Of a stretch of DNA of 64,000 bases, positions 1 to 10,553 are shown piece by piece; within the stretch, counting starts at the first letter, position 1, and every line of letters starts with the position of its first letter. The DNA comes from Balaenoptera acutorostrata (lineage: Eukaryota > Chordata > Mammalia > Artiodactyla > Balaenopteridae): the NCBI RefSeq assembly GCF_949987535.1, contig NW_026645842.1:62001-126000 (forward strand), read 5' to 3'. The notes under the pieces were generated by a model. It did not search any database. It worked only from the letters and a program-made list of their open reading frames with translations, and was not told the DNA's origin. The position numbers were made by a program, and so were the translations under genes.

Positions 1-54
1 TGAAATCTGTTTCCTGCAATTCTGCCTTGCTTTCAAAGCCTCTTCGTTGCCTTC

Positions 55-737
55 CCTTAATATATTTGTGGACGAGAGGTATCATTTAAAACTCTGCAGG
101 TTTGTGAATTGCAGGGCCCCTGAGCTCCATTTTTCAACTCGCTTTTTTGGGAGCTGGCCGCAAAAGCGCAGGATTGCTTCAGGCCCTCTTCTGGTTCTGG
201 GGGGCAGGCTGAGCTTGTGCTTAATTCTTCTTCCTGATGGGAAAATAGAGTGACCTGTGCCTGTCCCAACACCTAGAGCTAGTCTCTCATTGGTTCCCCC
301 TCTTCCCGTTCATCCTCAGGACAAATTGCAACCTGTACGGAACAGGAGGTTAAAGGTGCTGATTCTCCAAGGAGGGAGATGGCTAGTAAATCGGCTGGAA
401 TGGCGAACCCGAGCCAAGGAGATGAGAAATGAGGTGCGTTTTAGAAACCTTTCCCGATCACACGGTGTACCATCTTCTGGGTTTCTCATGCCTGTTTTCG
501 ACGTAGGAAGATGCCCTTGAACCTGGAGATTTGGGACCCATGGGATGGGTACCATGCAGTATTACTTGAAAGGGTCTGCGTTGGCTCACCCAACCTCACC
601 GAACCTCTCAGCCCCAAGAGTGTCCACCCTTATGTCTCAATCAGCTGTGGGTCTAGATATGGTCAATCCAGGTTGCATCACAGCCCCTGAACGAATTTTG
701 GAAGAATTTCTCTCTCTTTCACTGTCTTTGTTTCACG
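55..737. other. Unassigned ~680-bp segment of the monomer (reference copy)
   Basis: This part does not match any repeat I recognise. It holds PstI (CTGCAG, 94), SacI (GAGCTC), KpnI (GGTACC, 548) and XbaI (TCTAGA, about 651) sites and an inverted CCAAT word (CATTGG, about 288), but no TATA box or polyadenylation signal in a convincing arrangement. Open frames of 66-194 codons cross it in several frames and on both strands, which argues against any one being real. It could be an old LTR or unique host DNA captured when the monomer formed. No internal sub-repeat is visible. Confidence 0.6.
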
Positions 738-1624
738 GGTTTTGAAAAGTAATTTATTTGTATAATGGGGTTTAGCTGCTTTTCACGGCTGTGTTTATGC
801 CGCTTTACACCCCCTTGACTCACTTACAGAGAGATATCAATACATAGGTTTGAAGATTCTTACTAGTCAGATATATTCTTGTGCGGTGAATAGGGGGTGT
901 TGAGTCCAGTTCACTGAAAAAGGAATAGGTCTTGTCTCTTACATATTGGGTTTATGGAACGGTATCTGAGCTAATTTGAAACCCTTGTTTTATGCATCAC
1001 CCCACCTCACCTTTCCCGTTCAGCAGCCATAGTGTGTTTCCTAAACGTGTGACTCTGTTCTGTTTTGTAATTCAGTTCAAGTGTAGCGGTTTTTACATTC
1101 CCTCTCGAAGTGATATCTTATGATAAGTGTCTTTTTCTGTGTGACTTATTTCACTTAGAATCCTCGTACCTAAATCCACTCATCGTGCTGCTACTAGCCT
1201 TATGACGTTGATTTCATGGCTGAGTGATATTCCATTGTACATGAGGACCACAACTTCTTTATCCATTTTTCTCTTTCCTAGGATATTTAAGGTGTAATGA
1301 AGTGGGGGTTCTTGTCAACAGAGCAGCCCTAAACTTTGGGGTGCCTGTGTCTTGCTGATTTTTAGTTTTCCCAATTTATACGCCCATGAGTGGAAGTGCC
1401 CTATGCTCTCCAAGCTGTGTTTTTTAGATGTTTCAGAACACACCGTACACTTCTCCAGAGTGGCTGTTGGCAATTTACATCCCACCCATCAGCGTAGCAA
1501 GGCTCCCATTTCTCCATGGCCGGTCCTGCATTTCTGGTTTGGACACTTTTTTCCGCATGGCCCTTTTGCCCGCTGGGAAGCGAGACTTCTTTGGAGCGCT
1601 GATTGGCCTTTCCAGGTTGCTTGG
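738..1624 (-). mobile_element. Antisense LINE-1 remnant, 3' tail to ORF2 C-terminus (reference copy)
   Basis: Read on the minus strand, this resembles the end of a cetartiodactyl-type LINE-1. The block near 1125-1160 (reverse of CTGTGTGACTTATTTCACTT) matches the conserved 'agtgaagtaagtcagaaag' stretch after ORF2. Near 1220-1265 the reverse complement gives the 'aatggaatatcactcagcc' and 'atggataaagaagt' words. Near 1445-1490 it gives the 'tggga-gtaaatt-acagcc' block. Translated on the minus strand, 1401-1739 holds CYADGWDVNCQQPLWRSV, like the Q-P-L-W-[KR]-S-V motif of the ORF2 C-terminal domain. The A-rich 3' end lies near 738-760 (AATTTATT on the plus strand). There is no ORF1, endonuclease or reverse transcriptase. 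The same piece occurs at this offset in every unit. Family-level assignment is from memory; limits are approximate. Confidence 0.85.
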
Positions 1625-1696
1625 TTGGCCAAAAAGGGCGTATGCGTTTTTTCCTGAATATATTCAGGAAAAAACGCATACGCCCTTTTTGGCCAA
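1625..1696. mobile_element. 72-bp perfect palindrome, mariner-type MITE (reference copy)
   Basis: Thirty-six bases from 1661 to 1696 are the exact reverse complement of 1625-1660, with no loop; the centre is GAATATATTC. The outer ends TTGGCCAAAAAG and the inner TTTTTCC match the terminal inverted repeats of the mariner family common in ruminant and whale genomes (remembered as TTGGCCAAAAAGTTCGTTCG...TTTTTCC). The element has no transposase, so it would be a MITE of the two ends joined. Flanks GCTTGG and GGGCATC do not show a clear TA duplication. It can extrude as a cruciform in DNA or fold as a hairpin in RNA. Present in all 36 units where the position is in the window. Confidence 0.85.
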
Positions 1697-1800
1697 GGGC
1701 ATCATTGTCCACGTTTTGCCGCTTTTCATGTGCTTTCAAGGCGATTCGAATCTACCTCCTGAAATCTGTTTCCTGCAATTCTGCCTTGCTTTCAAAGCCT
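1697..1800 (-). mobile_element. Continuation of the antisense LINE-1 beyond the palindrome
   Basis: On the minus strand just outside the palindrome the sequence reads AAGCACATGAAAAGCGGC, very like the 'aacacatgaaaagatgctc' word of LINE-1 ORF2. Further on, CAGATTTCAGGAGG resembles the 'gacatttctccaaag' word that lies upstream of it in LINE-1. The order and spacing are those expected if the LINE-1 is continuous and the palindrome was inserted into it. Similarity fades beyond about 1800. The copy belonging to the preceding unit enters the window at positions 1 to about 50. Confidence 0.75.
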
Positions 1801-3518
1801 CTTCGTTGCCTTCCCTTAATATATTTGTGGACGAGAGGTATCATTTAAAACTCTGCAGGTTTGTGAATTGCAGTGCCCCTGAGCTCCATTTTTCAACTCG
1901 CTTTTTTGGGAGCTGGCCGCAAAAGCGCAGGATTGCTTCAGGCCCTCTTCTGGTTCTGGGGGGCAGGCTGAGCTTGTGCTTAATTCTTCTTCCTGATGGG
2001 AAAATAGAGTGACCTGTGCCTGTCCCAACACCTAGAGCTAGTCTCTCATTGGTTCCCCCTCTTCCCGTTCATCCTCAGGACAAATTGCAACCTGTACGGA
2101 ACAGGAGGTTAAAGGTGCTGATTCTCCAAGGAGGGAGATGGCTAGTAAATCGGCTGGAATGGCGAACCCGAGCCAAGGAGATGAGAAATGAGGTGCGTTT
2201 TAGAAACCTTTCCCGATCACACGGTGTACCATCTTCTGGGTTTCTCATGCCTGTTTTCGACGTCGGAAGATGCCCTTGAACCTGGAGATTTGGGACCCAT
2301 GGGATGGGTACCATGCAGTATTACTTGAAAGGGTCTGCGTTGGCTCACCCAACCTCACCGAACCTCTCAGCCCCAAGAGTGTCCACCCTTATGTCTCAAT
2401 CAGCTGTGGGTCTAGATATGGTCAATCCAGGTTGCATCACAGCCCCTGAACGAATTTTGGAAGAATTTCTCTCTCTTTCACTGTCTTTGTTTCACGGGTT
2501 TTGAAAAGTAATTTATTTTTATAATGGGGTTTAGCTGCTTTTCACGGCTGTGTTTATGCCGCTTTACACCCCCTTGACTCACTTACGGAGAGATATCAAT
2601 ACATAGCTTTGAAGATTCTTACTAGTCAGATATATTCTTGTGCGGTGAATAGGGGGTGTTGAGTCCAGTTCACTGAAAAAGGAATAGGTCTTGTCTCTTA
2701 CATATTGGGTTTATGGAACGGTATCTGAGCTAATTTGAAACCCTTGTTTTATGCATCACCCCACCTCACCTTTCCCGTTCAGCAGCCATAGTGTGTTTCC
2801 TAAACGTGTGACTCTGTTCTGTTTTGTAATTCAGTTCAAGTGTAGCGGTTTTTACATTCCCTCTCTAAGTGACATCTTATGATAAGTGTCTTTTTCTGTG
2901 TGACTTATTTCACTTAGAATCGTCGTACCTAAATCCACTCATCGTGCTGCTACTAGCCTTATGACGTTGATTTCATGGCTGAGTGATATTCCATTGTACA
3001 TGAGGACCACAACTTCTTTATCCATTTTTCTCTTTCCTAGGATATTTAAGGTGTAATGAAGTGGGGGTTCTTGTCAACAGAGCAGCCCTAAACTTTGGGG
3101 TGCCTGTGTCTTGCTGATTTTTAGTTTTCCCAATTTATACGCCCATGAGTGGAAGTGCCCTATGCTCTCCAAGCTGTGTTTTTTAGATGTTTCAGAACAC
3201 ACCGTACACTTCTCCAGAGTGGCTGTTGGCAATTTACATCCCACCCATCAGCGTAGCAAGGCTCCCATTTCTCCATGGCCGGTCCTGCATTTCTGGTTTG
3301 GACACTTTTTTCCGCATGGCCCTTTTGCCCGCTGGGAAGCGAGACTTCTTTGGAGCGCTGATTGGCCTTTCCAGGTTGCTTGGTTGGCCAAAAAGGGCGT
3401 ATGCGTTTTTTCCTGAATATATTCAGGAAAAAACGCATACGCCCTTTTTGGCCAAGGGCATCATTGTCCACGTTTTGCCGCTTTTCATGTGCTTTCAAGG
3501 CGATTCGAATCTACCTCC
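1760..3518 (+). repeat. Satellite monomer 2 (type A)
   Basis: Differs from monomer 1 at about eight sites, including T at offset 115, CGACGTCGG, ATAGCTTTG and GACATCTTA. The palindrome at 3384-3455 is intact. Confidence 0.97.
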
Positions 3519-5277
3519 TGAAATCTGTTTCCTGCAATTCTGCCTTGCTTTCAAAGCCTCTTCGTTGCCTTCCCTTAATATATTTGTGGACGAGAGGTAT
3601 CATTTAAAACTCTGCAGGTTTGTGAATTGCAGTGCCCCTGAGCTCCATTTTTCAACTCGCTTTTTTGGGAGCTGGCCGCAAAAGCGCAGGATTGCTTCAG
3701 GCCCTCTTCTGGTTCTGGGGGGCAGGCTGAGCTTGTGCTTAATTCTTCTTCCTGATGGGAAAATAGAGTGACCTGTGCCTGTCCCAACACCTAGAGCTAG
3801 TCTCTCATTGGTTCCCCCTCTTCCCGTTCATCCTCAGGACAAATTGCAACCTGTACGGAACAGGAGGTTAAAGGTGCTGATTCTCCAAGGAGGGAGATGG
3901 CTAGTAAATCGGCTGGAATGGCGAACCCGAGCCAAGGAGATGAGAAATGAGGTGCGTTTTAGAAACCTTTCCCGATCACACGGTGTACCATCTTCTGGGT
4001 TTCTCATGCCTGTTTTCGACGTAGGAAGATGCCCTTGAACCTGGAGATTTGGGACCCATGGGATGGGTACCATGCAGTATTACTTGAAAGGGTCTGCGTT
4101 GGCTCACCCAACCTCACCGAACCTCTCAGCCCCAAGAGTGTCCACCCTTATGTCTCAATCAGCTGTGGGTCTAGATATGGTCAATCCAGGTTGCATCACA
4201 GCCCCTGAACGAATTTTGGAAGAATTTCTCTCTCTTTCACTGTCTTTGTTTCACGGGTTTTGAAAAGTAATTTATTTGTATAATGGGGTTTAGCTGCTTT
4301 TCACGGCTGTGTTTATGCCGCTTTACACCCCCTTGACTCACTTACAGAGAGATATCAATACATAGGTTTGAAGATTCTTACTAGTCAGATATATTCTTGT
4401 GCGGTGAATAGGGGGTGTTGAGTCCAGTTCACTGAAAAAGGAATAGGTCTTGTCTCTTACATATTGGGTTTATGGAACGGTATCTGAGCTAATTTGAAAC
4501 CCTTGTTTTATGCATCACCCCACCTCACCTTTCCCGTTCAGCAGCCATAGTGTGTTTCCTAAACGTGTGACTCTGTTCTGTTTTGTAATTCAGTTCAAGT
4601 GTAGCGGTTTTTACATTCCCTCTCGAAGTGATATCTTATGATAAGTGTCTTTTTCTGTGTGACTTATTTCACTTAGAATCCTCGTACCTAAATCCACTCA
4701 TCGTGCTGCTACTAGCCTTATGACGTTGATTTCATGGCTGAGTGATATTCCATTGTACATGAGGACCACAACTTCTTTATCCATTTTTCTCTTTCCTAGG
4801 ATATTTAAGGTGTAATGAAGTGGGGGTTCTTGTCAACAGAGCAGCCCTAAACTTTGGGGTGCCTGTGTCTTGCTGATTTTTAGTTTTCCCAATTTATACG
4901 CCCATGAGTGGAAGTGCCCTATGCTCTCCAAGCTGTGTTTTTTAGATGTTTCAGAACACACCGTACACTTCTCCAGAGTGGCTGTTGGCAATTTACATCC
5001 CACCCATCAGCGTAGCAAGGCTCCCATTTCTCCATGGCCGGTCCTGCATTTCTGGTTTGGACACGTTTTTCCCCATGGCCCTTTTGCCCGCTGGGAAGCG
5101 AGACTTCTTTGGAGCGCTGATTGGCCTTTCCAGGTTGCTTGGTTGGCCAAAAAGGGCGTATGCGTTTTTTCCTGAATATATTCAGGAAAAAACGCATACG
5201 CCCTTTTTGGCCAAGGGCATCATTGTCCACGTTTTGCCGCTTTTCATGTGCTTTCAAGGCGATTCGAATCTACCTCC
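3519..5277 (+). repeat. Satellite monomer 3 (type B)
   Basis: T at offset 115 as in monomer 2, but the 3' part switches to type B, which adds a third NcoI site (CCATGG). The palindrome at 5143-5214 is intact. Confidence 0.97.
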
Positions 5278-7036
5278 TGAAATCTGTTTCCTGCAATTCT
5301 GCCTTGCTTTCAAAGCCTCTTCGTTGCCTTCCCTTAATATATTTGTGGACGAGAGGTATCATTTAAAACTCTGCAGGTTTGTGAATTGCAGGGCCCCTGA
5401 GCTCCATTTTTCAACTCGCTTTTTTGGGAGCTGGCCGCAAAAGCGCAGGATTGCTTCAGGCCCTCTTCTGGTTCTGGGGGGCAGGCTGAGCTTGTGCTTA
5501 ATTCTTCTTCCTGATGGGAAAATAGAGTGACCTGTGCCTGTCCCAACACCTAGAGCTAGTCTCTCATTGGTTCCCCCTCTTCCCGTTCATCCTCAGGACA
5601 AATTGCAACCTGTACGGAACAGGAGGTTAAAGGTGCTGATTCTCCAAGGAGGGAGATGGCTAGTAAATCGGCTGGAATGGCGAACCCGAGCCAAGGAGAT
5701 GAGAAATGAGGTGCGTTTTAGAAACCTTTCCCGATCACACGGTGTACCATCTTCTGGGTTTCTCATGCCTGTTTTCGACGTAGGAAGATGCCCTTGAACC
5801 TGGAGATTTGGGACCCATGGGATGGGTACCATGCAGTATTACTTGAAAGGGTCTGCGTTGGCTCACCCAACCTCACCGAACCTCTCAGCCCCAAGAGTGT
5901 CCACCCTTATGTCTCAATCAGCTGTGGGTCTAGATATGGTCAATCCAGGTTGCATCACAGCCCCTGAACGAATTTTGGAAGAATTTCTCTCTCTTTCACT
6001 GTCTTTGTTTCACGGGTTTTGAAAAGTAATTTATTTTTATAATGGGGTTTAGCTGCTTTTCACGGCTGTGTTTATGCCGCTTTACACCCCCTTGACTCAC
6101 TTACGGAGAGATATCAATACATAGGTTTGAAGATTCTTACTAGTCAGATATATTCTTGTGCGGTGAATAGGGGGTGTTGAGTCCAGTTCACTGAAAAAGG
6201 AATAGGTCTTGTCTCTTACATATTGGGTTTATGGAACGGTATCTGAGCTAATTTGAAACCCTTGTTTTATGCATCACCCCACCTCACCTTTCCCGTTCAG
6301 CAGCCATAGTGTGTTTCCTAAACGTGTGACTCTGTTCTGTTTTGTAATTCAGTTCAAGTGTAGCGGTTTTTACATTCCCTCTCTAAGTGATATCTTATGA
6401 TAAGTGTCTTTTTCTGTGTGACTTATTTCACTTAGAATCCTCGTACCTAAATCCACTCATCGTGCTGCTACTAGCCTTATGACGTTGATTTCATGGCTGA
6501 GTGATATTCCATTGTACATGAGGACCACAACTTCTTTATCCATTTTTCTCTTTCCTAGGATATTTAAGGTGTAATGAAGTGGGGGTTCTTGTCAACAGAG
6601 CAGCCCTAAACTTTGGGGTGCCTGTGTCTTGCTGATTTTTAGTTTTCCCAATTTATACGCCCTTGAGTGGAAGTGCCCTATGCTCTCCAAGCTGTGTTTT
6701 TTAGATGTTTCAGAACACACCGTACACTTCTCCAGAGTGGCTGTTGGCAATTTACATCCCACCCATCAGCGTAGCAAGGCTCCCATTTCTCCATGGCCGG
6801 TCCTGCCTTTCTGGTTTGGACACTTTTTTCCGCATGGCCCTTTTGCCCGCTGGGAAGCGAGACTTCTTTGGAGCGCTGATTGGCCTTTCCAGGTTGCTTG
6901 GTTGGCCAAAAAGGGCGTATGCGTTTTTTCCTGAATATATTCAGGAAAAAACGCATACGCCCTTTTTGGCCAAGGGCATCATTGTCCACGTTTTGCCGCT
7001 TTTCATGTGCTTTCAAGGCGATTCGAATCTACCTCC
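5278..7036 (+). repeat. Satellite monomer 4 (type A)
   Basis: Private changes are GCCCTTGAG (about 6663, for GCCCATGAG) and TCCTGCCTTTC (about 6806). The palindrome at 6902-6973 is intact. Confidence 0.97.
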
Positions 7037-8795
7037 TGAAATCTGTTTCCTGCAATTCTGCCTTGCTTTCAAAGCCTCTTCGTTGCCTTCCCTTAATATA
7101 TTAGTGGACGAGAGGTATCATTTAAAACTCTGCAGGTTTGTGAATTGCAGTGCCCCTGAGCTCCATTTTTCAACTCGCTTTTTTGGGAGCTGGCCGCAAA
7201 AGCGCAGGATTGCTTCAGGCCCTCTTCTGGTTCTGGGGGGCAGGCTGAGCTTGTGCTTAATTCTTCTTCCTGATGGGAAAATAGAGTGACCTGTGCCTGT
7301 CCCAACACCTAGAGCTAGTCTCTCATTGGTTCCCCCTCTTCCCGTTCATCCTCAGGACAAATTGCAACCTGTACGGAACAGGAGGTTAAAGGTGCTGATT
7401 CTCCAAGGAGGGAGATGGCTAGTAAATCGGCTGGAATGGCGAACCCGAGCCAAGGAGATGAGAAATGAGGTGCGTTTTAGAAACCTTTCCCGATCACACG
7501 GTGTACCATCTTCTGGGTTTCTCATGCCTGTTTTCGACGTCGGAAGATGCCCTTGAACCTGGAGATTTGGGACCCATGGGATGGGTACCATGCAGTATTA
7601 CTTGAAAGGGTCTGCGTTGGCTCACCCAACCTCACCGAACCTCTCAGCCGCAAGAGTGTCCACCCTTATGTCTCAATCAGCTGTGGGTCTAGATATGGTC
7701 AATCCAGGTTGCATCACAGCCCCTGAACGAATTTTGGAAGAATTTCTCTCTCTTTCACTGTCTTTGTTTCACGGGTTTTGAAAAGTAATTTATTTTTATA
7801 ATGGGGTTTAGCTGCTTTTCACGGCTGTGTTTATGCCGCTTTACACCCCCTTGACTCACTTACGGAGAGATATCAATACATAGGTTTGAAGATTCTTACT
7901 AGTCAGATATATTCTTGTGCGGTGAATAGGGGGTGTTGAGTCCAGTTCACTGAAAAAGGAATAGGTCTTGTCTCTTACATATTGGGTTTATGGAACGGTA
8001 TCTGAGCTAATTTGAAACCCTTGTTTTATGCATCACCCCACCTCACCTTTCCCGTTCAGCAGCCATAGTGTGTTTCCTAAACGTGTGACTCTGTTCTGTT
8101 TTGTAATTCAGTTCAAGTGTAGCGGTTTTTACATTCCCTCTCTAAGTGATATCTTATGATAAGTGTCTTTTTCTGTGTGACTTATTTCACTTAGAATCCT
8201 CGTACCTAAATCCACTCATCGTGCTGCTACTAGCCTTATGACGTTGATTTCATGGCTGAGTGATATTCCATTGTACATGAGGACCACAACTTCTTTATCC
8301 ATTTTTCTCTTTCCTAGGATATTTAAGGTGTAATGAAGTGGGGGTTCTTGTCAACAGAGCAGCCCTAAACTTTGGGGTGCCTGTGTCTTGCTGATTTTTA
8401 GTTTTCCCAATTTATACGCCCATGAGTGGAAGTGCCCTATGCTCTCCAAGCTGTGTTTTTTAGATGTTTCAGAACACACCGTACACTTCTCCAGAGTGGC
8501 TGTTGGCAATTTACATCCCACCCATCAGCGTAGCAAGGCTCCCATTTCTCCATGGCCGGTCCTGCATTTCTGGTTTGGACACTTTTTTCCGCATGGCCCT
8601 TTTGCCCGCTGGGAAGCGAGACTTCTTTGGAGCGCTGATTGGCCTTTCCAGGTTGCTTGGTTGGCCAAAAAGGGCGTATGCGTTTTTTCCTGAATATATT
8701 CAGGAAAAAACGCATACGCCCTTTTTGGCCAAGGGCATCATTGTCCACGTTTTGCCGCTTTTCATGTGCTTTCAAGGCGATTCGAATCTACCTCC
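7037..8795 (+). repeat. Satellite monomer 5 (type A)
   Basis: Carries ATTAGTGG at offset 65 and CAGCCGCAAG near 7647, both private, plus T at 115 and CGACGTCGG shared with monomer 2. The palindrome at 8661-8732 is intact. Confidence 0.97.
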
Positions 8796-10553
8796 TGAAA
8801 TCTGTTTCCTGCAATTCTGCCTTGCTTTCAAAGCCTCTTCGTTGCCTTCCCTTAATATATTTGTGGACGAGAGGTATCATTTAAAACTCTGCAGGTTTGT
8901 GAATTGCAGGGCCCCTGAGCTCCATTTTTCAACTCGCTTTTTTGGGAGCTGGCCGCAAAAGCGCAGGATTGCTTCAGGCCCTCTTCTGGTTCTGGGGGGC
9001 AGGCTGAGCTTGTGCTTAATTCTTCTTCCTGATGGGAAAATAGAGTGACCTGTGCCTGTCCCAACACCTAGAGCTATTCTCTCATTGGTTCCCCCTCTTC
9101 CCGTTCATCCTCAGGACAAATTGCAACCTGTACGGAACAGGAGGTTAAAGGTGCTGATTCTCCAAGGAGGGAGATGGCTAGTAAATCGGCTGGAATGGCG
9201 AACCCGAGCCAAGGAGATGAGAAATGAGGTGCGTTTTAGAAACCTTTCCCGATCACACGGTGTACCATCTTCTGGGTTTCTCATGCCTGTTTTCGACGTA
9301 GGAAGATGCCCTTGAACCTGGAGATTTGGGACCCATGGGATGGGTAACATGCAGTATTACTTGAAAGGGTCTGCGTTGGCTCACCCAACCTCACCGAACC
9401 TCTCAGCCCCAAGAGTGTCCACCCTTATGTCTCAATCAGCTGTGGGTCTAGATATGGTCAATCCAGGTTGCATCACAGCCCCTGAACGAATTTTGGAAGA
9501 ATTTCTCTCTCTTTCACTGTCTTTGTTTCACGGGTTTTGAAAAGTAATTTATTTTTATAATGGGGTTTAGCTGCTTTTCACGGCTGTGTTTATGCCGCTT
9601 TACACCCCCTTGACTCACTTACAGAGAGATATCAATACATAGGTTTGAAGATTCTTACTAGTCAGATATATTCTTGTGCGGTGAATAGGGGGTGTTGAGT
9701 CCAGTTCACTGAAAAAGGAATAGGTCTTGTCTCTTACATATTGGGTTTATGGAACGGTATCGGAGCTAATTTGAAACCCTTGTTTTATGCATCACCCCAC
9801 CTCACCTTTCCCGTTCAGCAGCCATAGTGTGTTTCCTAAACGTGTGACTCTGTTCTGTTTTGTAATTCAGTTCAAGTGTAGCGGTTTTTACATTCCCTCT
9901 CTAAGTGATATCTTATGATAAGTGTCTTTTTCTGTGTGACTTATTTCACTTAGAATCCTCGTACCTAAATCCACTCATCGTGCTGCTACTAGCCTTATGA
10001 CGTTGATTTCATGGCTGAGTGATATTCCATTGTACATGAGGACCACAACTTCTTTATCCATTTTTCTCTTTCCTAGGATATTTAAGGTGTAATGAAGTGG
10101 GGGTTCTTGTCAACAGAGCAGCCCTAAACTTTGGGGTGCCTGTGTCTTGCTGATTTTTAGTTTTCCCAATTTATACGCCCATGAGTGGAAGTGCCCTATG
10201 CTCTCCAAGCTGTGTTTTTTAGATGTTTCAGAACACACCGTACACTTCTCCAGAGTGGCTGTTGGCAATTTACATCCCACCCATCAGCGTAGCAAGGCTC
10301 CCATTTCTCCATGGCCGGTCCTGCATTTCTGGTTTGGACACTTTTTTCCGCATGGCCCTTTTGCCCGCTGGGAAGCGAGACTTCTTTGGAGCGCTGATTG
10401 GCCTTTCCAGGTTGCTTGGTTGGCCAAAAGGGCGTATGCGTTTTTTCCTGAATATATTCAGGAAAAAACGCATACGCCCTTTTTGGCCAAGGACATCATT
10501 GTCCACGTTTTGCCGCTTTTCATGTGCTTTCAAGGCGATTCGAATCTACCTCC
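8796..10553 (+). repeat. Satellite monomer 6 (type A, 1,758 bp)
   Basis: One A is missing from the left palindrome arm, making the unit 1,758 bp. GGGTAACAT near 9347 destroys the KpnI site. GAGCTATTC (about 9072) and AAGGACATC (after the palindrome) are private. Confidence 0.97.
10420..10490. mobile_element. Mariner-type palindrome with 1-bp deletion in the left arm
   Basis: The left arm reads GGCCAAAAGGGCG, with four A instead of five, while the right arm keeps CGCCCTTTTTGGCC. The palindrome is 71 bp with one bulged base. The deletion shifts the overlapping plus-strand frames, fusing two otherwise separate open frames into a 219-codon one (10147-10806), with no sign of selection against it. 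Confidence 0.9.

Larger units (their letters stand above)
1..1759 (+). repeat. Satellite monomer 1 (reference, type A)
   Basis: Used as the reference for offsets. It has GACGAGAGG at offset 71, G at 115, CGACGTAGG near 499, a KpnI site GGTACC at 548, CCACCC at 624 and an intact 72-bp palindrome at 1625-1696. The phase of the unit is arbitrary because the array has no visible edge here. Confidence 0.97.

Noticed and set aside
49..64. CENP-B box candidate at TTCGTTGCCTTCCC, and another at TTCGACGTAGGAAG near 496
   Set aside because: The essential pattern TTCGnnnnAnnCGGG is not met: the first lacks the A and the CGGG, the second lacks the CGGG.
285..300. CCAAT-box promoter at CATTGGTTCC
   Set aside because: It is an isolated motif with no TATA box or initiator at a fitting distance; units 13-16 mutate it to CATTGATTCC without other change.
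545..745. Small plus-strand frames of 66 and 87 codons (545-745 and 257-520) as genes
   Set aside because: Frames on both strands are equally open here. Several units carry stops or lose the stop (units 28 and 30 extend to 76 codons), and no promoter, splice or polyadenylation arrangement is visible.
738..1624. Target-site duplication flanking the LINE-1
   Set aside because: No matching short direct repeats could be found at the two LINE-1 limits; the ends are too diverged to define.
1625..1696. Rho-independent terminator
   Set aside because: The hairpin is a loop-free 72-bp palindrome inside eukaryotic satellite DNA with no U-tract context; a transposon origin explains it better.
1428..2012. 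194-codon plus-strand open frame recurring about 30 times, as a possible satellite-encoded protein
   Set aside because: It crosses antisense LINE-1, the palindrome and unassigned DNA, has no recognisable domain, overlaps open frames on the other strand, and is broken by indels in units 6, 12, 20 and 22.
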